Assembly: GCA_038212215.1 (NCBI GenBank)
Contig: JBBQUT010000070.1
Location: 1 to 8,437, forward strand
From: JALZAI01 sp038212215
GTDB lineage: Bacteria; Actinomycetota; Actinomycetes; Mycobacteriales; Jatrophihabitantaceae
Reading direction: 5' to 3'
Length of the DNA: 8,437 nt
In this document: in pieces, positions 1 to 6,135 of the stretch
Position numbering within the stretch: position 1 is the first letter of the stretch
How the letters are laid out: every line of letters begins with the position of its first letter
Made by a program: the position numbers and the translations under genes
Notes under the pieces: generated by a model
The model's database searches: none
The model's input: the letters and a program-made list of their open reading frames with translations, nothing else
Told to the model about the DNA's origin: nothing

Positions 1-88
1 CGTCGGTCAGGAACTCCCCGTCTTGCAGCGCCGACCAGAACGGCTGGACCAACTCAGCGACAAGCTGGTTGGAGAATCGAACCGTCAT
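1..88 (-). CDS. Putative IS30-family transposase, N-terminal 29 codons (runs off the left edge)
   Basis: Reading leftward from an ATG at 88, an open frame runs uninterrupted to the window edge. The peptide begins MTVRFSNQLVAELVQPFW and continues SALQDGEFLTD. The pattern FW..L..GEF.TD resembles the N-terminal helix-turn-helix lead-in of actinobacterial IS30-type transposases, which bind the element ends and cut with a DDE domain. That recognition is from memory of the family; no catalytic residue lies in the window. A GAGGG ribosome binding site (94-98 on the complementary strand) sits five bases before the ATG, which supports this start. A GGTG...CACC near-palindrome just upstream would fit an element end. 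The fragment is too short for firm assignment and could be another helix-turn-helix transposase. Confidence 0.38.
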   Translation of the reverse strand, partial: MTVRFSNQLVAELVQPFWSALQDGEFLTD

Positions 89-108
89 CAACACCCTCGA
101 ATCATCCA

Positions 109-123
109 GGTGTTGCAATCACC
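109..123. repeat. Near-palindrome, possible terminal end of the left-edge insertion sequence
   Basis: The 15 bases GGTGTTGCAATCACC form an imperfect palindrome (GGTG/CACC arms around TTGCAA) about 20 bp upstream of the leftward start at 88. Read towards that gene it is GGTGATTGCAACACC. Several IS30-type elements have inverted repeats starting GGTG-TTGC, so this may be the element end, with the outside at 124. The partner repeat is outside the window. Confidence 0.25.
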
Positions 124-588
124 GCGCGAACCCAAGGATCCTCATTCGGGACGAGATCGGCGATGCGAGCGCACGCGCGTAGCCGTCTGATTGAGACTTG
201 ATGCAGGATCTGCGGCGTCGCCGTAGCGTCCGAGAGGTGCGACGGGCTGGCTCGCGAACCGTCTGCCGACCGTTTCGGTCTGGCTTGTTAACGAGGTGCC
301 AGCTCGTCGTGTCTCGCCGTGGTGTAGCTCGAAAGAGGCGCGGACGCGATCGATCTGAAATCAGTCCGGGTGTCCCTGCCGGGACGTTGCGCAGGCGCGA
401 AAATGTGTGGTGGGTTGCCCGCCGACGCCGCGGCATTTCTTGGGCTTCGAGCTCGTAAATCAGTCTGGCGCCGGGGCCTGAGTCGAGGGGTTGCGCACTG
501 TTGCTTCGAGCACGCCGATCAGATTCTGGTTTCCCGTCAGGCCTCCGGGCAACCCGCCCTATCCACTGCGCAACGAGGAGCGTGAACG
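124..588. other. 465-bp stretch without a convincing gene, leader of the first IS110 element
   Basis: No frame here looks coding. The two short open frames, one per strand, are arginine-rich and resemble no family I recognise. The stretch does hold several short hairpins (268-280, 291-307, 341-368, 372-385), a 10-bp inverted repeat (412-421 with 546-555) and a direct repeat AAATCAGTC at 358-366 and 457-465. The transposase ribosome binding site GAGGAG is at 575-580. The left boundary of the IS110 element must lie in this stretch or at its edge, but I cannot place it because IS110 elements lack long terminal inverted repeats. Confidence 0.55.
260..556 (+). ncRNA. Candidate IS110 bridge RNA region (limits approximate)
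   Basis: IS110-group elements encode a structured bridge RNA in the left-end non-coding stretch upstream of the transposase. Its two internal loops pair with target and donor DNA. The position here is right, and the sequence shows hairpins GACCG-TTT-CGGTC (268-280), ACGAG-7-CTCGT (291-307), CGGAC...GTCCG (341-368) and GTCCC-TGCC-GGGAC (372-385). A long-range stem pairs GGGTTGCCCG (412-421) with CGGGCAACCC (546-555). AAATCAGTCCGG (358-369) and AAATCAGTCTGG (457-468) are an 11/12 direct repeat, as might occur if two loops share guide-like sequence. No covariation or fold energy could be computed, and the true RNA may be only about half of this span. It is an inference from position and pairing. 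Confidence 0.3.
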
Positions 589-1938
589 ATGCAGGTGACA
601 GGCTACGTGGTTGAGGCGGACTCGACCGATCCGGAGATCGTGGCGCGGGTAGCTGCGGTGGACGTTGGCAAGGACGCCGGCGTTGTGTGCGTGAGGATGC
701 CGCGGGTCTCGACTCCTGGACAGCGCGACACGCGAGTATGGACAGTGCCGTCGCGAACGACGGCGATCATGTCGCTGGCTGATCAGCTGGCCGAGCTGAA
801 TATCGAGCGGATCGTGCTGGAGGCGACCTCGGACTACTGGCGCTCGTTCTACTACCTGCTCGAGGCGCGCGGCTTGACGGTGTGGTTGGTCAATGCCCGC
901 GATGTGAAGAACGTGCCCGGGCGACCGAAGACGGACAAGCTCGACGCGGTCTGGCTAGCCAAGCTGAACGAACGCGGCACGCTGCGCGCGTCGTTCGTCC
1001 CGCCTATCGAGATCCGCCAGTTGCGCGACTACACCCGGCTGCGCAGCGATCTGATCGGCGACCGGACTCGGCAGACGCAACGAGTAGAGAAGTTGCTCGA
1101 GGATGCGCTGATCAAACTGTCCTCGGTGGCGACCAGCATCATGGGCGTGTCCGGCCGGGCGATGCTGCACGCGATGATCGACGGTGAGCGCGATCCGCGC
1201 GTGCTTGCTGAGCTAGCCAAAGGCCGGCTGCGGACCAAACGCCCGGCGTTGATCGACGCGCTGACCGGTCGCTTCGATGAGCACCATGCCGAGCTCGCGG
1301 ACATGCTGCTGAGCCAGATCGACAGTCTCACCGCCCACATCGAGCGGCTCGACAACCGCATCGAGCAGGTACTCGCCGACATCCCGGCCGCGCAGGCTGC
1401 ACCCGGGGTCAATTCCGGCGACGGTGGCGAAAGCCCGACTACTCGGTACCTGTCCGCGGTGGACCGTCTGGACGAGATCACCGGCGTCGGGAGACACGCC
1501 GCGCAGGTCATCATCGCCGAGGTCGGCCTGTCGATGACCGTCTTCCCGACCTGCGGGCACCTGGTGTCCTGGGCCAAGCTCGCGCCGCGCACGATCCAAT
1601 CCGGCGCGACCACCCGCAGCGGACGAACCGGCAAGGGCAACCATTACCTCAAGGCCGTGCTCGGCGAAGCCGCCGCGGTCGCTGCGCGCGGCAACAGCTT
1701 CCTCGGCGCCCGCTGCCGTCGCCTGGCCAAACGTATCGGCAAACTCCGCGCCCTGGTCGCGGTCTCCCGCTCCATCCTCGTCATCGTCTGGCACCTGCTC
1801 GCTGACCCGACCAGCCGCTACCGCGACCTCGGTCCCGAATTCTTCGACACACGACTACGCCCCGAACGCCGCAAGAACAACCACATCCGCCAACTCGAAG
1901 CACTCGGCTACAAAGTCACCCTCGAACCCGCCGCCTGA
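589..1938 (+). CDS. IS110-family transposase, complete (copy A)
   Basis: This 449-residue DEDD recombinase moves its own element through a bridge-RNA-guided, serine-dependent strand exchange. The N-terminal RuvC-like domain shows VAAVDVGKD (Asp25), IVLEAT (Glu78) and KTDKLDA (Asp116 and Asp119). A helical linker follows at about 150-285. The C-terminal Tnp (Transposase_20) domain starts near LDEITGVG (about residue 295) and contains PRTIQSGATTRSGRTGKGN. Ser338 of QSG is the likely nucleophile, by analogy with characterised IS110 enzymes. The ATG at 589 follows GAGGAG (575-580) by eight bases. Length and motifs are those of an intact family member. It differs clearly in sequence from the IS110 fragment at 2020, so the two are separate elements rather than a duplication. 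Codon use changes within the gene from mixed to strongly C-ending, which I take as ordinary variation. Confidence 0.93.
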   Translation: MQVTGYVVEADSTDPEIVARVAAVDVGKDAGVVCVRMPRVSTPGQRDTRVWTVPSRTTAIMSLADQLAELNIERIVLEATSDYWRSFYYLLEARGLTVWLVNARDVKNVPGRPKTDKLDAVWLAKLNERGTLRASFVPPIEIRQLRDYTRLRSDLIGDRTRQTQRVEKLLEDALIKLSSVATSIMGVSGRAMLHAMIDGERDPRVLAELAKGRLRTKRPALIDALTGRFDEHHAELADMLLSQIDSLTAHIERLDNRIEQVLADIPAAQAAPGVNSGDGGESPTTRYLSAVDRLDEITGVGRHAAQVIIAEVGLSMTVFPTCGHLVSWAKLAPRTIQSGATTRSGRTGKGNHYLKAVLGEAAAVAARGNSFLGARCRRLAKRIGKLRALVAVSRSILVIVWHLLADPTSRYRDLGPEFFDTRLRPERRKNNHIRQLEALGYKVTLEPAA

Positions 1939-2019
1939 TCACCTCCCAGCCCACGGTCGGGTCATTTCCGATCAGACATGCCCGCCGCGGTCTTTCATCG
2001 GTGACGTCTTGGAGGCGAC

Positions 2020-2382
2020 ATGGTGCAGGTAATCATCGGCATCGATCCGCACAAGGGATCGCACACGGCTCTGGCCCTTGACCAGGGCGAGAGCAAGCTC
2101 GGCCAGCTGCGGGTGATCGCGGCGCCGGGTCAGGTGGAACAGTTGCAACGGTGGGCAGCGTCGTGGCCCGAGCGGGTTTGGGCGATCGAGGGCGCCCGCG
2201 GGCTGGGGCGGCTGGTGGCGCAGCAACTGATCGGCGCCGGGGAGCGGGTCGTGGACGTGCAACCCAAGCTGGCCGCCCGGGTGCGGTTGCTCAACACCGG
2301 ACAGGTGAACAAGAACGACCCCAAGTGCGACACGAGGTCGCACGTTGCGAGTGGACTCGCAGATTGGAGGGCCGACCGATGA
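2020..2382 (+). pseudogene. IS110-family transposase, 5' fragment (copy B), cut by a group II intron
   Basis: The frame starts MVQVIIGIDPHKGSHTAL, a typical IS110 RuvC-like start with Asp9, then WAIEGARG (Glu57) and the VDVQPKLAARVRLL...KNDP block (Asp100). In intact relatives this continues NDARS; here the Asn codon is broken after its second base at 2324. From 2325 the frame reads about 19 meaningless codons of intron to a stop at 2382. The fourth acidic residue, the linker and the whole serine Tnp domain are absent, so no active enzyme can be made. GGAGG at 2011-2015 precedes the ATG at 2020 closely (four bases); the GTG at 2023 would be better spaced and is an alternative start. Only 81 bp separate it from copy A's stop. 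The 3' part should lie beyond the nested elements to the right of the window. Confidence 0.88.
2325..2343 (+). other. Group II intron 5' splice site and first stem
   Basis: GTGCGAC (2325-2331) and GTCGCAC (2337-2343) form a perfect 7-bp stem around a five-base loop. GTGCG matches the group II 5' consensus GUGYG. The upstream exon ends AACGACCCCAA at 2324, which is the interrupted KNDPN coding sequence of the IS110 gene, so the boundary is fixed independently by the protein break and by the consensus. Confidence 0.82.
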
Positions 2383-2633
2383 TGTTGTCGGCTGCGGGTC
2401 CGGGCTAGTGCTCAACGCCTGTCCCCGCCCGGACGTGCGTCGCTGGCAACGGCGGGGTGCGGAGCTCCGGGAAAAGCCTAAGGACCCCTGCACCATCCGG
2501 GGGTTACCGGCGAGGGGAAGACCGGACGGGTGAACGTAAGTGAACCCTCGTTTGATGCCTCGTTACGTTCGGCCCCGGGTGATGGATCGCGGTACCGGGG
2601 TGCAGGGACTGGCCGTTGAGAAGCGGCAGGCGG

Positions 2634-2658
2634 CGACCGGCGATTTGGGAACCGGTCG
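2634..2658 (+). other. Probable EBS1 hairpin of the intron (target-recognition loop)
   Basis: CGACCGG (2634-2640) pairs with CCGGTCG (2652-2658) around the 11-base loop CGATTTGGGAA. The loop's TTGGG (2645-2649) is the exact complement of CCCAA (2320-2324), the five exon bases directly before the intron. Group II introns recognise the 5' exon through such a loop (EBS1-IBS1), so this match supports both the hairpin assignment and the boundary at 2324/2325. The sixth pair would be an A-C mismatch. I could not assign EBS2. Confidence 0.6.
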
Positions 2659-3003
2659 TGGGAGCACCGCCGTCCCCGGGGTTGAGAGGGCACCCACCCC
2701 GGTCGCAGCTCGTGCGTGTGGAACGTGACAACCCCGTCCGGGTCCGGGCACTGGTTGTGCCCTGGTAGGCCGACCGTGAGGAAGGCGCACTTCCCGGGCG
2801 GGCGCAGGATGACCCAAGTAGCGAAGGCCGGCACGCCGAAAGGCGACGGGAAACCGGGACATCGTGATCGGCGCCCTTCCGCCGATCGTCGCGGATAACC
2901 GGCCGGATACCGGACTGGGTGTCCGGACCCGAAAGGGTGCTGACGTGGGTCGGGTGGGTCTGCGGAGAAGCGATGACCAAGGACACCGGAACCGAAGGGC
3001 AAG

Positions 3004-3864
3004 TTGGACGCCATGGCGATGACAACGGAGGCGCAAGCGTCTCGGGTCGGCACGGTGAACGGACCGGAGGGCGAACCCCTGGACTGGTGCGCAGTGGACT
3101 GGCGCCGGGTGCAGGACGACGTACGGCGACTGCGGCAACGGATCTTCGCAGCGTCGCAGGCTGGGGACCTGAAACGGGTCCGCAATCTGCAGAAGTTGAT
3201 GCTCCGCTCCCGCGCAAACACGCTGCTCAGCGTGCGGCGGGTCACGGAGATCAATGCTGGCCGCGCGACGGCAGGCATCGACGGCAAGACGGTGCTGTCG
3301 GATCAGGGCAAAGCTGACCTGGTCGACTGGATGCAGCACCGTTCCGGGTCGTGGAGGGCTCTGCCGGTCAAGCGGGTGTTCATCCCGAAACGCGGCGGGA
3401 AGCGCGGGCTCGGCATTCCAGTGATCGTCGACAGATGTCTTCAAGCTGTCACGGTCAATGCGCTGGAACCCGAGTGGGAGGCCAGGTTCGAGCCGAAATC
3501 CTACGGATTCCGTCCGGGCCGCAGCTGTCAGGATGCTGTTGCCGCGATCTTCTGGACCGTGGCATCACCGCGCGCGAAGCGCCGCTGGGTGCTCGACGCG
3601 GACCTGACCGCGGCGTTCGACCGCGCCGATCACGACCACATCCTGCACCAGTTGGGGACCTTTCCCGCCAGGAAAGACGTCGCCGCCTGGCTGCGGGCAG
3701 GCGTGCTCGATCAGGGCCGGTTCGCCCCGTCCGAGCGGGGCACCCCGCAAGGTGGGTTATGCGCAGCTGCGCATAACCCACCTAATGAGCAGCGCTGGGT
3801 TATGCGCAGCGATCGGTTGGTTGCCGCCGTCGACGGCGTTGTGACGGCCAGACGCTGCGCATAA
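3004..3864 (+). pseudogene. Group II intron reverse transcriptase/maturase, C-terminally truncated
   Basis: From the first possible start (TTG 3004; ATG at 3013 or 3019 are alternatives) the protein has the N-terminal RVT_N-like segment (about residues 27-80) of chloroplast-like intron RTs. It continues RRVTEINAGRATAGIDG, the block VKRVFIPKRGGKRGLGIP, YGFRPGRS from Tyr167, and the first catalytic Asp block LDADLTAAFD (Asp198, Asp200, Asp206). GTPQGG ends at residue 251. Relatives continue V-I-S-P-L-L-A-N and then YADD; here the frame instead enters the RIT palindrome and ends at a TAA (3862-3864) supplied by the last RIT repeat. About 35 residues are therefore foreign. Without YADD, thumb and domain X it cannot copy or splice. 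The remainder should resume right of the RIT element. A retron or DGR enzyme was considered and does not fit the N-terminus. Confidence 0.88.
3750..3783. repeat. Perfect 34-bp palindrome at the RIT left end
   Basis: Bases 3750-3766 (AGGTGGGTTATGCGCAG) are followed at once by their exact reverse complement, with symmetry ending at 3749/3784. The inner part holds two opposed copies of TTATGCGCAGC (3757-3767 and 3766-3776). It lies on the RT/RIT junction, so it is probably a recombinase-binding or crossover site. The outer AGGTGGG also encodes the expected QGG of the RT, so target and element sequence merge here. There is no T-run after it, so a simple terminator is unlikely. Confidence 0.9.
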
Positions 3865-3865
3865 C
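3799..3865. repeat. 67-bp dyad: opposed 13-bp repeats around a 14-bp palindrome
   Basis: GTTATGCGCAGCG (3799-3811) and its exact reverse complement CGCTGCGCATAAC (3853-3865) flank the palindrome CGCCGTCGACGGCG (3825-3838). The midpoint of the outer arms (3832) and of the inner palindrome (3831.5) nearly coincide. The arms are the third and fourth copies of the 11-bp core seen in the 34-bp palindrome. The arrangement fits an array of recombinase-binding sites or a folded single-strand structure upstream of ritA. Confidence 0.85.
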
Positions 3866-3884
3866 GGATGGACTCTGATCACGC

Positions 3885-3905
3885 GGCCCGGCACGGTGCC
3901 GGGCC
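3885..3905 (+). repeat. GC-rich hairpin just upstream of ritA
   Basis: GGCCCGGC (3885-3892) and GCCGGGCC (3898-3905) form a perfect 8-bp stem with the loop ACGGT. It is followed by TTCGTGATT, not a T-tract. It ends ten bases before the ritA ribosome binding site, so it could attenuate entry into the operon or block read-through from outside. Either role is inferred. Confidence 0.55.
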
Positions 3906-3914
3906 TTCGTGATT

Positions 3915-3919
3915 GGAGG
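3915..3919 (+). promoter_or_regulatory. Ribosome binding site that fixes the ritA start
   Basis: GGAGG lies nine bases before the ATG at 3929. The in-frame GTG at 3896 is inside the preceding hairpin and has no such site, so 3929 is preferred. Confidence 0.7.
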
Positions 3920-3928
3920 TCACTCGTC

Positions 3929-5161
3929 ATGGTTGCCGTGTCTGAGCTGGTGTCCGGGTTGGATGCCGAGTTGGTGCGTGTGGGCTACAAGCCCTCGACG
4001 ATGCTTTGGTACCGGGGCTGCTGGCGACGCCTCGAGCGGTTCTTCGCAGGCCGTGGCGTTGAAGACTTCTCGCTCGACGTTGCGATGGTGTGGGTCGACC
4101 AGGCCTGCGGCGGCTTCTTCGTCAAGGAACAAGCTGGCACGCTGAAGACGATCGACGTGTACCTGTTCCGCGTCGCGGCGATGCTGGACGACTTCGCCGT
4201 TCACGGCACGGTGCTGCGCCGCTATTCCCGCACCGTCGACAGGCTCAGCGCCGGGCAGGCCGACGTGCGGGCGCGGTTCCAGGCCTGGCTGCAGGACAAC
4301 GGCGCCTCGGCATCGACGGTGCGCTCCTACGGCACGGTGGCCGGCGAGTTCCTCGCGGTCACGGCCGCGCGGAACGGGCTGGCCGGTCTGGACAGCCGCG
4401 CCATGGACTCGTTCGTGGCCACCTTGGCCGGCTACCAGGCCAAGACGGTGGAGCACAAACTGTGCGCCGTGCGGTCGTTGCTGCGCTTCGCCATCAGCTC
4501 CGGACTGGTCGATGACACGATCTTGGCGGCGGTCCCGGCGGCGAAGTCGGCCAGACAGGCCAGGGTGCCGTCGGTGTGGGATCCGGGCGACGTGGCCAAG
4601 ATCTTGCGAGCGGTCGACCGGGGCAACCCGTGCGGGAAACGCGACTACGCCATCGTCTTGTTGATCACTCGGCTCGGGCTGCGTGGCATCGACGTCAAAC
4701 GGCTCCGGTTCGCCGATCTCGACTGGCCCGGCAACCGGCTGTCGGTGGTGCAGGCCAAGACTGGCCGGCGGGTACAGCTGCCGCTGCTCAAGGACGTCGG
4801 CTGGGCGATCATCGACTACCTTCAGCACGGTCGACCGCGAAGCGACTGCCCGCAGGTGTTCATCCGGCACACGGCTCCGATCGGCCCGTTCTCCGATCAG
4901 GACCACCTGCACCAGATCCTGGTCAAGCACGCCCGGGCGGCGCACGTGCCGCTGGGCGAGCAGCGCCGGCACGGCATGCACTCGCTGCGGCACACGCTCG
5001 CGACCCGGCTGCTGGAAGACGGCACGCCGCTGGAACAGATCGCCGACATCCTCGGCCATCAGCAGGTCGCCTCGACCGGCGTTTACCTGAAATCCTCGCT
5101 GCAGTTGTTGGCGCAGTGCGCCCTGGACCCGGACGCGCCGATCCCGGCGGCGACGTCGTGA
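3929..5161 (+). CDS. ritA: Tyrosine recombinase RitA, first of the trio
   Basis: This 410-residue protein has N-terminal SAM-like core-binding segments (about 1-100 and 115-205) and a C-terminal catalytic domain. All six catalytic positions are visible: Arg252 in LGLRGIDV, Lys277 in VQAKTGRR, His351 and Arg354 in HSLRHT, His377 in LGHQQ and Tyr386 in GVYLKSS. Tyrosine recombinases cut and rejoin DNA through a 3'-phosphotyrosine. In RIT elements the three enzymes are thought to act together on the element ends. The start at ATG 3929 is set by GGAGG at 3915-3919. The stop TGA overlaps the ritB GTG by four bases, implying coupled translation. It is the longest of the three, as usual for the first gene of such trios, and appears intact. 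Confidence 0.88.
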   Translation: MVAVSELVSGLDAELVRVGYKPSTMLWYRGCWRRLERFFAGRGVEDFSLDVAMVWVDQACGGFFVKEQAGTLKTIDVYLFRVAAMLDDFAVHGTVLRRYSRTVDRLSAGQADVRARFQAWLQDNGASASTVRSYGTVAGEFLAVTAARNGLAGLDSRAMDSFVATLAGYQAKTVEHKLCAVRSLLRFAISSGLVDDTILAAVPAAKSARQARVPSVWDPGDVAKILRAVDRGNPCGKRDYAIVLLITRLGLRGIDVKRLRFADLDWPGNRLSVVQAKTGRRVQLPLLKDVGWAIIDYLQHGRPRSDCPQVFIRHTAPIGPFSDQDHLHQILVKHARAAHVPLGEQRRHGMHSLRHTLATRLLEDGTPLEQIADILGHQQVASTGVYLKSSLQLLAQCALDPDAPIPAATS

Positions 5162-6135
5162 GCACCGCCGTCACGCTCACCGACTCGATCACCGCACTGG
5201 TCGGCGAGAAACGCGCGGTCGGCTACAAGTACGACGCCGAAGCGCGGGTGCTGGCCCGGTTCGAGGAGTTCATCCGCCGCGAGTTCCCGGGCCTGGACAC
5301 GATGAACGAGGCCTCGGTGCAGGCGTGGATCACCGCGGCCCGTGGGCGCGGCGTGAGGCCGGCAACGCTGCAGGGATTGGCTGCCCCGGTCCGCGAGCTT
5401 GCCCGCTGGCTCGGGCGTCGCGGCGAGCCGGCCTACCTGTTGCCCCGGGCCGCGCTGCCCCGCCCCGCCCGCTACGTCCCGCATATCTACACCGACCGCG
5501 AGCTGGCGGCCCTGTTCGCCCAGACCGACCAATGCCACTTCTGCAGCGAGGTCCCGGCCCGGCACCTGGTCATGCCGGTGCTGTTCCGCACAATTTACGC
5601 CTGCGGGCTGCGCGCCTCGGAGGCCCGCCTGCTGCTCATCGGCGACGTCGACACCGACGCCGGGGTGCTGCAGGTCCGCGACGGGAAAGGCGGCAAGGAC
5701 CGGCAGGTGCCTGTGTCCGAACCGCTACGCGCGCGGCTGGCCGACTACGACGCGCGACTCGCTGCGCGGCCCGACGGTTCGCAATGGTTATTCCCCGGCA
5801 CTGCGGGCAGACCGTTGACGCTCGGGAACGTGTATCACAACTTCCGCCGGTTCCTCTGGCAGGCGGGCATCTCCCACGGCGGCCCCGGTCGCGGCCCCCG
5901 GGTGCACGACCTGCGCCACTCGCATGCGGTGAACAACGTGCGGTCCTGGTTCGCCCAGGGTCGTGATGTCGGCACACTGCTGCCGGTTCTGCAGGCCTAC
6001 CTGGGGCATTCGTCCATCGCTGACACCGCCTACTACCTGCACCTCACTGCCGAGTCCTTCCCGGACATCGCCACCAGGGTCCAGCAAGTCATCGGCGACG
6101 TCGTGCCACCGGCCGGAGCGCGTGATGGCCACTGA
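5158..6135 (+). CDS. ritB: Tyrosine recombinase RitB, second of the trio
   Basis: From the GTG at 5158 the product is 325 residues. The frame stays open far upstream through ritA, but the GTGA overlap and the family-like beginning (TDSITALVGEKRAVGYKYDAE) favour this start. A core-binding domain (about 5-105) precedes the catalytic domain. Catalytic residues are Arg152 in CGLRASE, Lys177 in DGKGGKDR, His250 and Arg253 in VHDLRHSH, His284 in LGHSS and Tyr293 in TAYYLH. PRYVPHIYTDRELAALFAQT at about 100-125 is the usual entry into the catalytic fold. All active-site residues are present, so it should be functional. It overlaps ritC by 11 bp. The dense four-base and eleven-base overlaps argue for one polycistronic message and balanced production of the three proteins. 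Confidence 0.88.
   Translation: MSTAVTLTDSITALVGEKRAVGYKYDAEARVLARFEEFIRREFPGLDTMNEASVQAWITAARGRGVRPATLQGLAAPVRELARWLGRRGEPAYLLPRAALPRPARYVPHIYTDRELAALFAQTDQCHFCSEVPARHLVMPVLFRTIYACGLRASEARLLLIGDVDTDAGVLQVRDGKGGKDRQVPVSEPLRARLADYDARLAARPDGSQWLFPGTAGRPLTLGNVYHNFRRFLWQAGISHGGPGRGPRVHDLRHSHAVNNVRSWFAQGRDVGTLLPVLQAYLGHSSIADTAYYLHLTAESFPDIATRVQQVIGDVVPPAGARDGH

Larger units (their letters stand above)
2325..3756 (+). mobile_element. Group II intron, 5' portion (domains I-IV start), truncated by a RIT element
   Basis: The intron starts with the conserved GTGCG exactly where copy B's reading frame breaks. Bases 2325-3003 are non-coding with much pairing: a 7-bp stem at the 5' end (2325-2343), an 8-bp stem GAACGTAA/TTACGTTC (2532-2539 with 2563-2570) and an EBS1-type hairpin (2634-2658). 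This fits ribozyme domains I-III. The reverse transcriptase gene then begins, as it would in domain IV. Family similarity ends at GTPQGG, position 3756, where the RIT palindrome takes over. The maturase and any endonuclease domain and ribozyme domains V-VI are not in the window, so the intron as seen cannot splice or retrohome. Confidence 0.85.

Noticed and set aside
119..458. Arginine-rich short open frames on both strands in the IS110 leader
   Set aside because: Composition is that of translated non-coding high-GC DNA, with no supporting ribosome binding site or family resemblance.
1029..1794. Long minus-strand open frames opposite the IS110 copy A transposase
   Set aside because: They are shadows of the codon bias of the real gene, low in recognisable motifs.
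589..2382. Tandem duplication of one IS110 element
   Set aside because: The two proteins differ strongly (VAAVDVGKD with LEAT against IIGIDPHKG with IEGA), so they are distinct elements.
2478..3444. Minus-strand open frames (up to 293 codons) across the intron
   Set aside because: They overlie structured intron RNA and the RT gene and read as proline/arginine-rich noise.
3750..3783. Rho-independent terminator
   Set aside because: The palindrome has no T-tract after it and lies exactly at a mobile-element junction with related repeats nearby, so a recombination site is the better reading.
3004..3864. Reverse transcriptase as part of a retron, DGR or RT-based defence system
   Set aside because: The N-terminal RVT_N-like segment, the GTGCG-bounded structured RNA upstream and the position in a broken gene all identify a group II intron RT. 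No template/variable repeat pair or msr/msd-like RNA was found, and the YADD block is missing.
3750..3865. CRISPR-like repeat array
   Set aside because: The four core copies alternate in orientation with unequal spacing, there are no regular spacers, and no cas gene is present.
3920..5059. 379-codon open frame on the minus strand opposite ritA
   Set aside because: It mirrors the high-GC coding frame of a gene with complete tyrosine recombinase motifs, and its own translation shows no recognisable domain.
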